Positions 24,305 to 30,565 of a stretch of DNA of 35,243 nt are shown piece after piece. Origin of the DNA: a virus; the IMG/VR virus record IMGVR_UViG_3300032893_000197, positions 1-35,243 of that record. One strand, written 5' to 3'. The notes beneath the pieces are model-generated. The model worked only from the letters and a program-made list of their open reading frames with translations. It did no database searches and was not told the DNA's origin. Each line of letters starts with the position of its first letter. The stretch's first letter is position 1. Position numbers and translations under genes: made by a program.

Positions 24305-24523
24305 ATGGAAAAGACTTACACGCTTACCGCCATAAGGATTGAGGACTTGCCAAATATCCTCACCAGGCAAGTAGAACATAAGCCAGGCCGAGCAAACCAT
24401 GAGGGCGCCGACGGTTTTTGTTTTGAATATGAGGGGAGCGACGGGAAAGCCTATTCGGCCTTCCAGGCCGACCTCAATAAAGCTCATGTCCAATGGTTCA
24501 GATACGACGAAATCGACGCTTAA
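24305..24523 (+). CDS. Unknown early protein (72 aa)
   Basis: First gene of the rightward operon, with a near-ideal ribosome site. It begins MEKTYTLTAIRIEDLPNILT and contains GADGFCFEYEGSDGKAYSAF; the pattern is an alpha/beta small domain. No family was recognised. As first early gene it could be a host-takeover or regulatory protein. Confidence 0.5.
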   Translation: MEKTYTLTAIRIEDLPNILTRQVEHKPGRANHEGADGFCFEYEGSDGKAYSAFQADLNKAHVQWFRYDEIDA

Positions 24524-24545
24524 ACTCCTGAAAGGAGCCACTAAC

Positions 24546-24704
24546 GTGACCAAGCCAGAACTGAAAGAAAGACTTACCGACGCAATCACCAATCTGCAAA
24601 CTGCCAAAGAGCAAGACGAACGGATGTACTGGGAGGCCGTGATAGATTCGCTCTGCTGGAATCTCGACCGCTTCCACTTATCTTATAAGGAGGCCGCGCT
24701 GTGA
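24546..24704 (+). CDS. Small helical early protein (52 aa, GTG start)
   Basis: The GTG at 24546 follows an AAGGAG site. The product MTKPELKERLTDAITNLQTA, later MYWEAVIDSLCWNLDRF, is helical and acidic. It overlaps the next gene by GTGA. Confidence 0.45.
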   Translation: MTKPELKERLTDAITNLQTAKEQDERMYWEAVIDSLCWNLDRFHLSYKEAAL

Positions 24705-24871
24705 CCATCGAAAAATCGCTTCAAATCCTCAAAGATCCATCCGTCCACCAATGGGTGAAAGACCAGTATCACGCCGCCTTTGACCGTGATCCTTGCGACG
24801 CACTCAACGATGCGGAACTGCTGACCGAGCTTTTGAGGACTCGATTAAATTCGATCCTCGGAAGCTATTAG
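24701..24871 (+). CDS. Small helical early protein (56 aa, GTG start)
   Basis: MTIEKSLQILKDPSVHQWVK with a C-terminal NDAELLTELLRTRLNSILGS helix. AAGGAGG precedes the GTG by 8 bases, and the start overlaps the upstream stop by GTGA. No family was recognised. Confidence 0.45.
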   Translation: MTIEKSLQILKDPSVHQWVKDQYHAAFDRDPCDALNDAELLTELLRTRLNSILGSY

Positions 24872-24924
24872 CCCTAGAGCTTGCCCCTAGGTCTAGGGCC
24901 TGGGGGCGAGCATGTAGGACTAAA
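24871..24924 (+). promoter_or_regulatory. Bistable leader hairpins plus ATGTAGGACTAAA
   Basis: GCCCTAGA (24871-24878) pairs with TCTAGGGC (24892-24899), while GCTTGCCCC (24879-24887) pairs with GGGGCGAGC (24903-24911). The two stems interleave with loops too short for a pseudoknot, so they exclude one another. Directly after is ATGTAGGACTAAA (24912-24924), then the ribosome site of the next gene. The same motif recurs at 26287. Confidence 0.4.
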
Positions 24925-24941
24925 CGAAAGGAGCACCAATC

Positions 24942-25226
24942 ATGCGAATGACCCCCAAAACACCGACGCACACGCCGACGTTGCCGTGCACGCCGTATTG
25001 TATCTGCAATCAATATTATCGGGATTGCGCCGTTGATCAATGTGATAGGGCTATCCGCGCCGTGAATAGTCACCTGGAGCTGGTCGAAGCAGTAAAGCAA
25101 GCTATGACGGCATTACAGTATTGGGGCGACATAGCAAAAAGTTATGAAGAGGCGAACAACCCCATAAGACTCGAAGCACACGCCAAACTGGTGCAAGCCC
25201 TCGCCCGTGCCGAGAAAGGGGAATGA
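24942..25226 (+). CDS. Cys-rich early protein (94 aa)
   Basis: The Thr/Pro/Cys-rich start (MRMTPKTPTHTPTLPCTPYC, then ICNQYYRDCAVDQCD) holds five Cys in the first 34 residues, after which the chain is helical (HLELVEAVKQAMTALQYWGD). The ATG has a GGAGCACC ribosome site. The N-terminus may bind metal. No family was recognised. Confidence 0.45.
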   Translation: MRMTPKTPTHTPTLPCTPYCICNQYYRDCAVDQCDRAIRAVNSHLELVEAVKQAMTALQYWGDIAKSYEEANNPIRLEAHAKLVQALARAEKGE

Positions 25227-25354
25227 CGATGATCCTAACAGCCGCCCTTGTCTTAGCCTTGCCCTGGTATCAGGCCGACGTTATTAGCGCGCCGCAACCG
25301 AGCGCCCCGGTCTGCATAGAATTTTGCACGAACGACACAACCCAAGGAGACTAA
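25223..25354 (+). CDS. Small exported-like protein (43 aa)
   Basis: MTMILTAALVLALPWYQADV looks like a short membrane-targeting leader, followed by SAPQPSAPVCIEFCTN with a Cys pair. The start overlaps the previous stop by ATGA. It could be secreted or membrane-anchored. Confidence 0.4.
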   Translation: MTMILTAALVLALPWYQADVISAPQPSAPVCIEFCTNDTTQGD

Positions 25355-25357
25355 AAA

Positions 25358-25543
25358 ATGCCAACAGAAAAACAGTCTAGCGAAGTATTAGAGGGAGCGT
25401 ACAACGGTATGCCGATGCTCATTATCAGGCAGACACCACAGGATAAATTCCCGTTTCAATTCGGACTTAAAAAAGCCCGTTTGATCGTGGAGCATATCGA
25501 AGAGATCCGGGAGTTTGTCGAAAAACATTCGGAGGGAAAATAA
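25358..25543 (+). CDS. Conserved-type phage small protein (61 aa)
   Basis: VLEGAYNGMPMLIIRQTPQD, then FGLKKARLIVEHIEEIREFV, is the pattern of a common small phage protein of unknown function ('YNGxPhhxhxxxxxDKxPFxFGxxKAxLIhExIExIxxF'). AAGGAG ribosome site 8 bases upstream. Confidence 0.5.
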   Translation: MPTEKQSSEVLEGAYNGMPMLIIRQTPQDKFPFQFGLKKARLIVEHIEEIREFVEKHSEGK

Positions 25544-25545
25544 CC

Positions 25546-25890
25546 ATGAGAGAATCACGCAGCCGGGAAATCGAAGCGATACCGACGGGAAATCCGGGGG
25601 AGTTTATCGCCGTTTCGATCTCGTACAACGAAGGCGGAATAAACTACTTCAATTACAAAGAAGAACGGCGGGGATTTTACCTGCACGTTACGGTGGAGGA
25701 GCGGAAAGACGGGTGGAGGTCTTGCATCATTGGCAACGGGATCAAAGCAATGCTTGCCCCGGCGGAACGGTTCAGCCGTAAAATCCTAAATTCTCTTGTA
25801 CCTGATCCGCACCTCGAAGCCCTGCTTATCAATCACGTGTTGAGCAAAAACGGAGCCCGGCTGCAAAGCCGGGAGGCGGTGCCAGCGTGA
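25546..25890 (+). CDS. Unknown early protein (114 aa)
   Basis: A beta-rich first half (GEFIAVSISYNEGGINYFNY, RRGFYLHVTVEERKDGW) and a helical end. It is coupled by ATGA to the DUF2958 gene. The family is not recognised. Confidence 0.45.
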   Translation: MRESRSREIEAIPTGNPGEFIAVSISYNEGGINYFNYKEERRGFYLHVTVEERKDGWRSCIIGNGIKAMLAPAERFSRKILNSLVPDPHLEALLINHVLSKNGARLQSREAVPA

Positions 25891-26243
25891 AACTCTTAAC
25901 CAAGGAAATCTTAGAGAAATTGCCGCCGCTGTATTCCCAGGAGGCCAAGGGAGACGAGGCCCTAGCCATGGTCAAGTTCTTTAATCCGACCGGCGCCGGG
26001 ACCTGGTACGCAACGGAAGGGAGCCGGGTTTGTCCGGGCCATGCGGTCTACGATTGCAAAGAGCCAGAGTGCGGAGAGCCGCAAACGTGGAGCGAGTTCT
26101 TATTTTTTGGGCTCGTCGATCTACTTGAAAAGGAGGTGGGCTATTTCAGCCTTACCGAGCTATCCGAGTACCGCGGCCGCTTTGGCTTAGGCATTGAGAG
26201 AGACAGATACTTTACCCCGAAGCCAATCAAGGCTTTGCGGTAG
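25887..26243 (+). CDS. DUF2958 protein (118 aa)
   Basis: The start MKLLTKEILEKLPPLYSQEA, then GDEALAMVKFFNPTGAGTWY, FFGLVDLLEKEVGYFSLTEL and FGLGIERDRYFTPKPI, matches the DUF2958 family, common on plasmids, integrative elements and phages, with unknown function. Two Cys-containing turns (VCPGHAVYDCKEPECG) are inserted in the middle and are not usual, and may bind zinc. It is followed by a leader hairpin. Confidence 0.7.
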   Translation: MKLLTKEILEKLPPLYSQEAKGDEALAMVKFFNPTGAGTWYATEGSRVCPGHAVYDCKEPECGEPQTWSEFLFFGLVDLLEKEVGYFSLTELSEYRGRFGLGIERDRYFTPKPIKALR

Positions 26244-26251
26244 GTTCCTAT

Positions 26252-26308
26252 CCCCTGGCGGTCACGGAGGCCCGAGGCCGCCGGGGATGTAGGAATTAAA
26301 ACCAGGGG
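26252..26308 (+). promoter_or_regulatory. Switch-like leader hairpin plus ATGTAGGAATTAAA
   Basis: CCCCTGGCGG (26252-26261) can pair with CCGCCGGGG (26278-26286), or its CCCCTGG (26252-26258) with CCAGGGG (26302-26308), which overlaps the AGGGGGA ribosome site of the gene at 26314. ATGTAGGAATTAAA (26287-26300) lies between. The same hairpin-plus-motif order occurs at 24871-24924. Confidence 0.4.
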
Positions 26309-26313
26309 GATCA

Positions 26314-26481
26314 ATGGTCAAATACAAGGAGCAAAGAGAAAAGCCGAGCTATTGGGAAGTGATCGACGTTGAACAGGCCCACGTCTTTTATTGCGAGAGC
26401 CAGAGCGAAGCGGACTTTTATCGACTCGCTGTAGAGACTATGGGCCACCGAGCCATCGTCAAGGAGGTTACACGGAAATGA
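26314..26481 (+). CDS. Small unknown protein (55 aa)
   Basis: MVKYKEQREKPSYWEVIDVE continues with an alpha/beta pattern (FYCESQSEADFYRLAVETMG) typical of small phage regulators. Translation would be controlled by the preceding hairpin. It is coupled to the next gene by ATGA. Confidence 0.45.
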   Translation: MVKYKEQREKPSYWEVIDVEQAHVFYCESQSEADFYRLAVETMGHRAIVKEVTRK

Positions 26482-26675
26482 ATAGGCTATCAATGTATTT
26501 TGAAAACGCCAAGCTCGCGAAGGCGTGTTATATCCAGGCCCAGGAAGAAGCCGCCAAAGGGGAGCTATGGAAAGCGGTCAGGGATCTTTCAAAAGGCATG
26601 GAGTATTTGCAAGCCGCCATGAATAACGTGGCCTCGATTGGATTCAATACCAAGCCGAAGGCGAGGAAGAAATGA
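26478..26675 (+). CDS. Small helical protein (65 aa)
   Basis: The ATG at 26478 overlaps the previous stop. MNRLSMYFENAKLAKACYIQ and AVRDLSKGMEYLQAAMNNVA form two amphipathic helices in a TPR-like spacing; the end is basic (TKPKARKK). It overlaps the sigma-factor gene by ATGA, so it could be its partner (anti-sigma or stabiliser). That is an unproven inference. Confidence 0.45.
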   Translation: MNRLSMYFENAKLAKACYIQAQEEAAKGELWKAVRDLSKGMEYLQAAMNNVASIGFNTKPKARKK

Positions 26676-27154
26676 CCGCCGCCGAGTTCGCCAGAGAGTA
26701 CCAGGAGAATTACGGCAAGCTGTTTTATTACGTCATGGGCCTTGCCAAGAATACCGCCATCGCCGAGGACGTTGTGAGCCAAACATTCCTAAGCGCGTGG
26801 GAACACCGGGGCCAACTCCGGGGCGAGTTCAAGCCGTGGCTGTATCAGATCGCCACCAACGCCATGAATAAATCCTGGCGGCGAGACTCGTATTTGCACA
26901 TGGAGCCCCTGGAAGGTCACGAAGAACGCCCGGAGCCCAAGGACTTTGGCGTAGAGCTTGAAAGGTTCATGGAATGGCAACGAGCAGCCCAGGCCGCCAT
27001 GATCTTGTCCCATGAGATGCGCCGGGCCTTGGCCTTGCACTTGAAGGGCTTGACCGTGACCCAAGCTGCCCGTCAAATGCGAGTCGCTCCGGGAACCGCC
27101 GGCACAAGGCTATGGAACGCCAAAAAGATTGTGAGGGAATTATGCCAACTTTAG
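26672..27154 (+). CDS. ECF-like sigma-70 family factor (160 aa)
   Basis: Region 2 (about residues 5-65) has YGKLFYYVMGLAKNTAIAED (helix 2.1/2.2), VVSQTFLSAWEHRGQL (2.2/2.3) and FKPWLYQIATNAMNKSWRR (2.4, DNA-facing). Region 4 (about 110-158) has SHEMRRALALHLKGLTVTQA, then ARQMRVAPGTAGTRLWNAKK, the helix-turn-helix that binds the -35. Such two-domain ECF-type factors recruit RNA polymerase to special promoters. Phage sigma factors normally turn on middle or late genes. The gene is translated in a chain of coupled early genes. Confidence 0.75.
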   Translation: MTAAEFAREYQENYGKLFYYVMGLAKNTAIAEDVVSQTFLSAWEHRGQLRGEFKPWLYQIATNAMNKSWRRDSYLHMEPLEGHEERPEPKDFGVELERFMEWQRAAQAAMILSHEMRRALALHLKGLTVTQAARQMRVAPGTAGTRLWNAKKIVRELCQL

Positions 27155-27300
27155 ATTGCGAGATTCTTTGCCAGAGGTGCGGAGCGATTGAATGGGCCAG
27201 AGATCATTGTTCCGAAGGCCATCACATGATTATCTGTAAATTCTGCCGTGAGCAAGACGCTTACGACCGATCCGAGGAGGCTAGGAATGTCAGCTATTAA
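27142..27300 (+). CDS. Small zinc-ribbon protein (52 aa)
   Basis: The ATG at 27142 lies inside the sigma-factor end. MPTLDCEILCQRCGAIEWAR contains CQRC; CSEGHH and CKFCRE follow. Together they could bind one or two zinc ions. The sequence is similar in type to phage zinc-ribbon proteins of unknown function. Confidence 0.5.
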   Translation: MPTLDCEILCQRCGAIEWARDHCSEGHHMIICKFCREQDAYDRSEEARNVSY

Positions 27301-27433
27301 ATGCCCAATATGCGGCACTATGGACATACAAGACCTTGTGGAAATGGCGGTGCATCTGATGGACAAACATTCCTGGAGCTATGAAAAGGCCGGGGATTGG
27401 ATTGTGGAACAGGAGGAACTATGCAGACAATAA
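27287..27433 (+). CDS. Small C2H2-like zinc finger protein (48 aa)
   Basis: MSAIKCPICGTMDIQDLVEM followed by VHLMDKHSW has the C-x2-C ... H-x4-H form of a zinc finger. A GGAGGCTAGGA ribosome site precedes the ATG. It overlaps the i-spanin-like start. Confidence 0.5.
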   Translation: MSAIKCPICGTMDIQDLVEMAVHLMDKHSWSYEKAGDWIVEQEELCRQ

Positions 27434-27660
27434 CGGTTTGCGTTTGGATTGCCTTTGCAACGCTGGTTACTTTTTGCATCGGGGCTGGCCTGGGAGAACG
27501 CCAGGGATACCGGGCCGGGTGGAGGGCTGCCGACGCTCATTATGCCCGGATCATGTCGGAGCGAGTCGAGGAACAGATTAAGGATTCTCGCCGAGTCATG
27601 GCGTTGCGTGAGAAATCGGCCGAGAAAAGAGGATGGGACAAATGTCAAGAACAATTCTAA
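27421..27660 (+). CDS. i-spanin-like inner-membrane protein (79 aa)
   Basis: The ATG at 27421 follows an AGGAGGAACT site. Residues 3-24 (TITVCVWIAFATLVTFCIGA) form a single membrane segment, and the remaining 55 residues are a charged helix suited to a periplasmic coiled coil (HYARIMSERVEEQIKDSRRV, then ALREKSAEKRG). A lipoprotein gene starts in another frame inside its 3' end, the classical Rz/Rz1 layout. It is shorter than usual i-spanins. The proposed role is to fuse inner and outer membranes at lysis. Confidence 0.55.
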   Translation: MQTITVCVWIAFATLVTFCIGAGLGERQGYRAGWRAADAHYARIMSERVEEQIKDSRRVMALREKSAEKRGWDKCQEQF

Positions 27661-27773
27661 TTATTGCGATCGGTTTTTTTGTCTTTTCGGGATGCAAGCA
27701 AGATTCGGGAGAGCCTCCGCGCGAGCCCGGAATTGCGCTTCGCCCCGGAGGAGACGTGGTTATAGGAAAATAA
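27642..27773 (+). CDS. o-spanin-like lipoprotein (43 aa)
   Basis: MSRTILIIAIGFFVFSGCKQ has a lipobox (VFSG followed by Cys18), and the mature chain is only about 26 residues and Pro/Gly-rich (DSGEPPREPGIALRPGGD). It starts 19 bases before the end of the i-spanin-like gene in a different frame. The match to Rz1-type o-spanins is in size, lipobox and overlap; the membrane-fusion role is inferred. Confidence 0.55.
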   Translation: MSRTILIIAIGFFVFSGCKQDSGEPPREPGIALRPGGDVVIGK

Positions 27774-27782
27774 CAAGGAGAA

Positions 27783-27947
27783 ATGAAAATGAAAATCATC
27801 ATGATCGTTGCGGCGTTGTCTTTTGTTTCGGGTTCCGGGCCCTGGTGCGGCGCGGACGAAGCCGGGAATCTCTACTGTTATTTCTGGAGCTATTCGGCTT
27901 GCCAAAGTTCGGGCTATGCGGCTTGCGTGGCGAACCCTCGTCAGTAG
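27783..27947 (+). CDS. Small secreted Cys-rich protein, DUF3551-like (54 aa)
   Basis: MKMKIIMIVAALSFVSGSGP looks like a signal peptide. The mature part runs ADEAGNLYCYFWSYSACQSS then GYAACVANPRQ. Its 'CxFxSxxxCxxxxxxxxxCxxNP' spacing resembles DUF3551, a family of small exported proteins mainly in Alphaproteobacteria. Function unknown. It directly follows the spanin pair, so it may act in the periplasm. Confidence 0.45.
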   Translation: MKMKIIMIVAALSFVSGSGPWCGADEAGNLYCYFWSYSACQSSGYAACVANPRQ

Positions 27948-28268
27948 AGTTGACACGCTTGCAAATAATTGCTTCACTTGCGCCATGCTCGCCAAAGTTG
28001 ATAGGATATCACAGCCCTTTTTACCGGCCTGCGAACCATTTTCCTATGAACTTGGCGAGCCGCAGGTCGGTTGAAAGGGTTTCTTCTTTTCATCCTGCCG
28101 CCGGTCAAACGTTCCCGATCAAAGAGTCGAATAACAGAGATCACCGGGCTTTGCCGACTTTCTCCCGAATCTCGACCCGGATAAAACCGTACTCGGAATT
28201 TTCGCCGAGCCATCAATCAAAATTCTTTTTTCTCCGAACATCCGGGGAAGAGAAGAAAGTCGGAGAAC
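27948..28268 (+). ncRNA. Structured non-coding gap of about 320 bases
   Basis: No convincing gene is present. A 17-bp interrupted stem (27988-28006 with 28042-28059; one bulge, one mismatch) starts the region, and a small CTCGG/CCGAG hairpin (28192-28209) lies in the middle. CCGACTTTCT (28154-28163) is complementary to AGAAAGTCGG (28254-28263) immediately before the ATG of the next gene, and so could block its ribosome site. The sequence may encode a small RNA or a long 5' leader; no known family was recognised. Confidence 0.4.
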
Positions 28269-28592
28269 ATGGATTTTAATTATTTGCCTCGATTCAAAAA
28301 TGACCAATTTGAAATCATAACCCGCATACCGGAATGGGCCAGGGCCTTCCAGGTGGAGCCGAGGGAGATCGAGCGTCAAATCGGGATTGCTCATGCCTGG
28401 ATAAACAACAACCCGAAGAAAGGGCCGAAGAAAAGCGTGATGCGATTCCTGAATAACTGGATGTCGATCGCCGACCGGAAGCAATCGCTTAGAAGAAATT
28501 ACCGGGAGGCCCCGAAGATTGTGGACGTTGAGCCCGACATGACGTTTGAGGAAATGGTCGAGATCAGAAGGCGAAATATGGGGGTGATATGA
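28269..28592 (+). CDS. Small replication-type protein (107 aa)
   Basis: The pattern WARAFQVEPREIERQIGIAH followed by AWINNNPKKGPKKSVMRFLN and NWMSIADRKQ resembles the C-terminal 'A-x-WhxxNPxxxKKxxxRFLxNWL' tail common in phage replication initiators and helicase-loader genes, here as a stand-alone protein. The start ATG lies 5 bases after the hairpin arm of the leader. Function inferred only from this tail motif. Confidence 0.5.
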   Translation: MDFNYLPRFKNDQFEIITRIPEWARAFQVEPREIERQIGIAHAWINNNPKKGPKKSVMRFLNNWMSIADRKQSLRRNYREAPKIVDVEPDMTFEEMVEIRRRNMGVI

Positions 28593-28870
28593 GTACAAAA
28601 CAACAGATTGAAAGTTTGGACAAAACCAATACAGAGCTTGGGCCAAGGCAAGAAGAGGTTTTGAAGTTGATCCGTAGCCACCCGGAGGGCCTTGGAGCGT
28701 GGCAAATCGCGGCCATGACCCGCCGCTATGTCCATGCGGTAAGGCCTCGGATCAATGAGCTTGTCGCGCGCGGCCTGGTGGAGCAACGAGGAGAGCGCTG
28801 GGAGGAGTCGACCAAACGCCATGAGGCTATTTGGGTGATCCGGGAAAGCGGTCAAATGACTTTTGCCTAA
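28589..28870 (+). CDS. Winged-helix DNA-binding protein (93 aa)
   Basis: Residues about 18-70 form a winged helix (ELGPRQEEVLKLIRSHPEGL, then AWQIAAMTRRYVHAVRPRIN and ELVARGLVEQRGERWEEST). This resembles phage MarR-like regulators that control gene modules. It is coupled by ATGA to the upstream gene. Confidence 0.6.
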   Translation: MSTKQQIESLDKTNTELGPRQEEVLKLIRSHPEGLGAWQIAAMTRRYVHAVRPRINELVARGLVEQRGERWEESTKRHEAIWVIRESGQMTFA

Positions 28871-28902
28871 ATGAATAAAACCCGCCGTCGAGACTCTTAT
28901 TT

Positions 28903-29073
28903 ATGACCATGCTTCCCTGCCGCCAATGCCACGAGATGCGCCCAAAGGATGAAGTTGTCACGCGCTTCAAGGCGTATGGCAAGGACCGGTGGCGGTTCAA
29001 GATGTGCCGGGAGTGCCGGCGGCTGGCGAAGAAAGTCTATCGAGAACGACGGAAGGAGAAAGTTAATGCCTGA
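28903..29073 (+). CDS. Basic zinc-ribbon protein (56 aa)
   Basis: MTMLPCRQCHEMRPKDEVVT followed by FKMCRECRRLAKKVYRERRK: two CxxC knuckles (CRQC, CREC) about 25 residues apart and a strongly basic end, so nucleic-acid binding is likely. The shape matches the 'HNH-associated' or stand-alone zinc ribbon often seen in phages. It overlaps the next gene by 8 bases. Confidence 0.5.
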   Translation: MTMLPCRQCHEMRPKDEVVTRFKAYGKDRWRFKMCRECRRLAKKVYRERRKEKVNA

Positions 29074-29209
29074 TCTATTGAGCGGAATAAAGGGCCAACT
29101 GGACGCGATGAATGATATGTACCGGGCCGGGTATGAGGCCGGGATTATCGAGGGAAAGAGACAGGTTTACGAAGAAATGAAAAAGGAATTGGAGAAGATC
29201 CATCCATGA
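29066..29209 (+). CDS. Small helical protein (47 aa)
   Basis: The ATG at 29066 lies inside the preceding end. MPDLLSGIKGQLDAMNDMYR, then AGYEAGIIEGKRQVYEEMKK, is a helical hairpin. The 'Y-x-AG-Y-x-AG-h-x-EGK' motif is common in small phage proteins. It is coupled by ATGA to the RHH gene. Confidence 0.45.
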   Translation: MPDLLSGIKGQLDAMNDMYRAGYEAGIIEGKRQVYEEMKKELEKIHP

Positions 29210-29358
29210 GCGTGTCGGTCACTTTCACGATTCCCGGAGGCGAAGAGGCCGCCAAGTTCAAAGAGAAGATCCGGGAAGAGGCTACCAAGCGAGGCCAAGC
29301 GATGTCGGAATTGATAGTAGACGCAATAGCCGAGTTCTTGAGGAAGCAAAATGATTGA
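29206..29358 (+). CDS. Ribbon-helix-helix regulator (50 aa)
   Basis: A beta-strand (MSVSVTFTIPGG) followed by two helices (EEAAKFKEKIREEATKRG and AMSELIVDAIAEFLRKQ) fits the Arc/CopG-type ribbon-helix-helix DNA-binding fold. It is likely to work as a dimer, possibly repressing early genes. It overlaps the next gene by 8 bases. Confidence 0.55.
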   Translation: MSVSVTFTIPGGEEAAKFKEKIREEATKRGQAMSELIVDAIAEFLRKQND

Positions 29359-29530
29359 CCGGGAACCGCTGCTGTTTTGGTTGGCGCGGTGGAAAGCCGC
29401 AAAGATGATGATGAACGCGCTTCCCTTTGTTTCGATGGGACTCCAGCGCCTAGCCGCCATGAACCAAATGGCGTATCTCTGTGAAGTGTTCAGCTATATG
29501 GCTGAGCGAAAGGAAAGACAAAATGTCTGA
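29351..29530 (+). CDS. Small unknown protein (59 aa)
   Basis: MIDREPLLFWLARWKAAKMM with a Met-rich amphipathic middle (ALPFVSMGLQRLAAMNQMAY). It starts in the RHH-gene end and overlaps the annealing-protein gene by 8 bases. No family was recognised. Confidence 0.4.
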   Translation: MIDREPLLFWLARWKAAKMMMNALPFVSMGLQRLAAMNQMAYLCEVFSYMAERKERQNV

Positions 29531-30404
29531 GGAAACTCAAGCCTTGCAGGAAATCACAAAACTGGCCCCCATGACACTTATGGGCGTAAAGCATCAAGTC
29601 AATCTCATTCAACAGATCATGCGCGAGGAGATGAAAGACGGAGAGCATTATGGGGTGATACCCGGATGCCCGAAGCCTTCACTCTGGAAGCCCGGAGCGG
29701 AAAAGCTCTGCCTGACCTTCCGCATGGCCCCCCGGCTTAAGGTCCAGCGCCTAGACCTTCCCAATGGCCACCGGGAAATCACGGTGACAACCGAGTTGCA
29801 TCACATCAACTCTGAGCAGTTCCTTGGGGAGGGCGTTGGATCATGTTCGACGATGGAATCCAAATACCGATACCGGGATGAGAAGCGCAAATGCCCGAAG
29901 TGCGGCAAGGAAGCGATCATAAAGGGCAAGGCTGAGTATGGCGGGGGGTGGGTTTGCTTCACGAAGAAGGATGGCTGCGGGGCGAAGTTCGCCGATTCGG
30001 ACAAGGCTATCACGGACCAGAAGGGCGGCAAGACCGAGAACCCGGACATCGCCGACGTTTACAATACGGTTCTCAAGATCGCCAAGAAGCGCTCCCTGGT
30101 GGATGCGGTCCTGACCGTGACGGCCGCTTCCGACATCTTCACGCAAGACCTGGAGGACTTGCCAGAGGAAATGCTCCCGGCCGCGGCCAAGGTTAAGCCG
30201 GCCGATAAGCCGTCCGGGGCCGACAAGACCATCAACGAAGATCAGCAGAAGCTTCTCTTTGCCCGAATCACCGCATCAGGCATTGACAAGGAAGAGGTCA
30301 AGCTCTACATCAAAACGACCTTCGGCAAGGATCATTCCAAAGACCTGACCATGACGGAGCTGGCCCAGGTCATTAAATGGTTGGAGCAGGAGCCCGTATC
30401 GTGA
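29523..30404 (+). CDS. Putative single-strand annealing/recombination protein with zinc ribbon (293 aa)
   Basis: The start at 29523 overlaps the upstream stop. The block EEMKDGEHYGVIPGCPKPSL then WKPGAEKLCLTF (residues 35-66) is the signature of a widespread phage family that is encoded beside a Cas4/RecB-like exonuclease. A zinc ribbon follows (CPKC at 124, C145 and C152). Then comes VYNTVLKIAKKRSLVDAVLT, ending ASDIFTQDLEDLPEE, a typical helix-plus-acidic segment of such proteins. This gene order suggests recombination by annealing (Rad52/RecT type), but the fold is not recognised for certain. Confidence 0.55.
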   Translation: MSEETQALQEITKLAPMTLMGVKHQVNLIQQIMREEMKDGEHYGVIPGCPKPSLWKPGAEKLCLTFRMAPRLKVQRLDLPNGHREITVTTELHHINSEQFLGEGVGSCSTMESKYRYRDEKRKCPKCGKEAIIKGKAEYGGGWVCFTKKDGCGAKFADSDKAITDQKGGKTENPDIADVYNTVLKIAKKRSLVDAVLTVTAASDIFTQDLEDLPEEMLPAAAKVKPADKPSGADKTINEDQQKLLFARITASGIDKEEVKLYIKTTFGKDHSKDLTMTELAQVIKWLEQEPVS

Positions 30405-30565
30405 CGCCCCGACTTACGAACAGGGAATACTTTGCAGGGCTGGCGATGCAAGCGATGGCAAGGTTCTATGACATTGGACACAAACATATTTACGAGGATC
30501 TAGCTGTCGATGCCGTCAAGGCCGCCGACGCGCTTATCGAAGAATTGAACAAGGAGAAATCATGA
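30401..30565 (+). CDS. Small helical phage protein (54 aa, GTG start)
   Basis: The GTG at 30401 overlaps the previous stop by GTGA. MTPRLTNREYFAGLAMQAMA, then YEDLAVDAVKAADALIEELN, matches a common small phage protein of unknown function ('DYFAAxALxxh ... AYxxADAhLxx'). It ends by ATGA overlap with the nuclease gene. Confidence 0.5.
   Translation: MTPRLTNREYFAGLAMQAMARFYDIGHKHIYEDLAVDAVKAADALIEELNKEKS

Noticed and set aside
27449-28279. Long plus-strand open frame of 276 codons
   Set aside because: It overlaps the spanin pair, the secreted protein and the structured gap, has no ribosome site and no protein-like composition.
28119-28646. 175-codon minus-strand frame
   Set aside because: It lies opposite the replication-type gene and the structured gap, in an otherwise fully rightward region, with low-quality composition.
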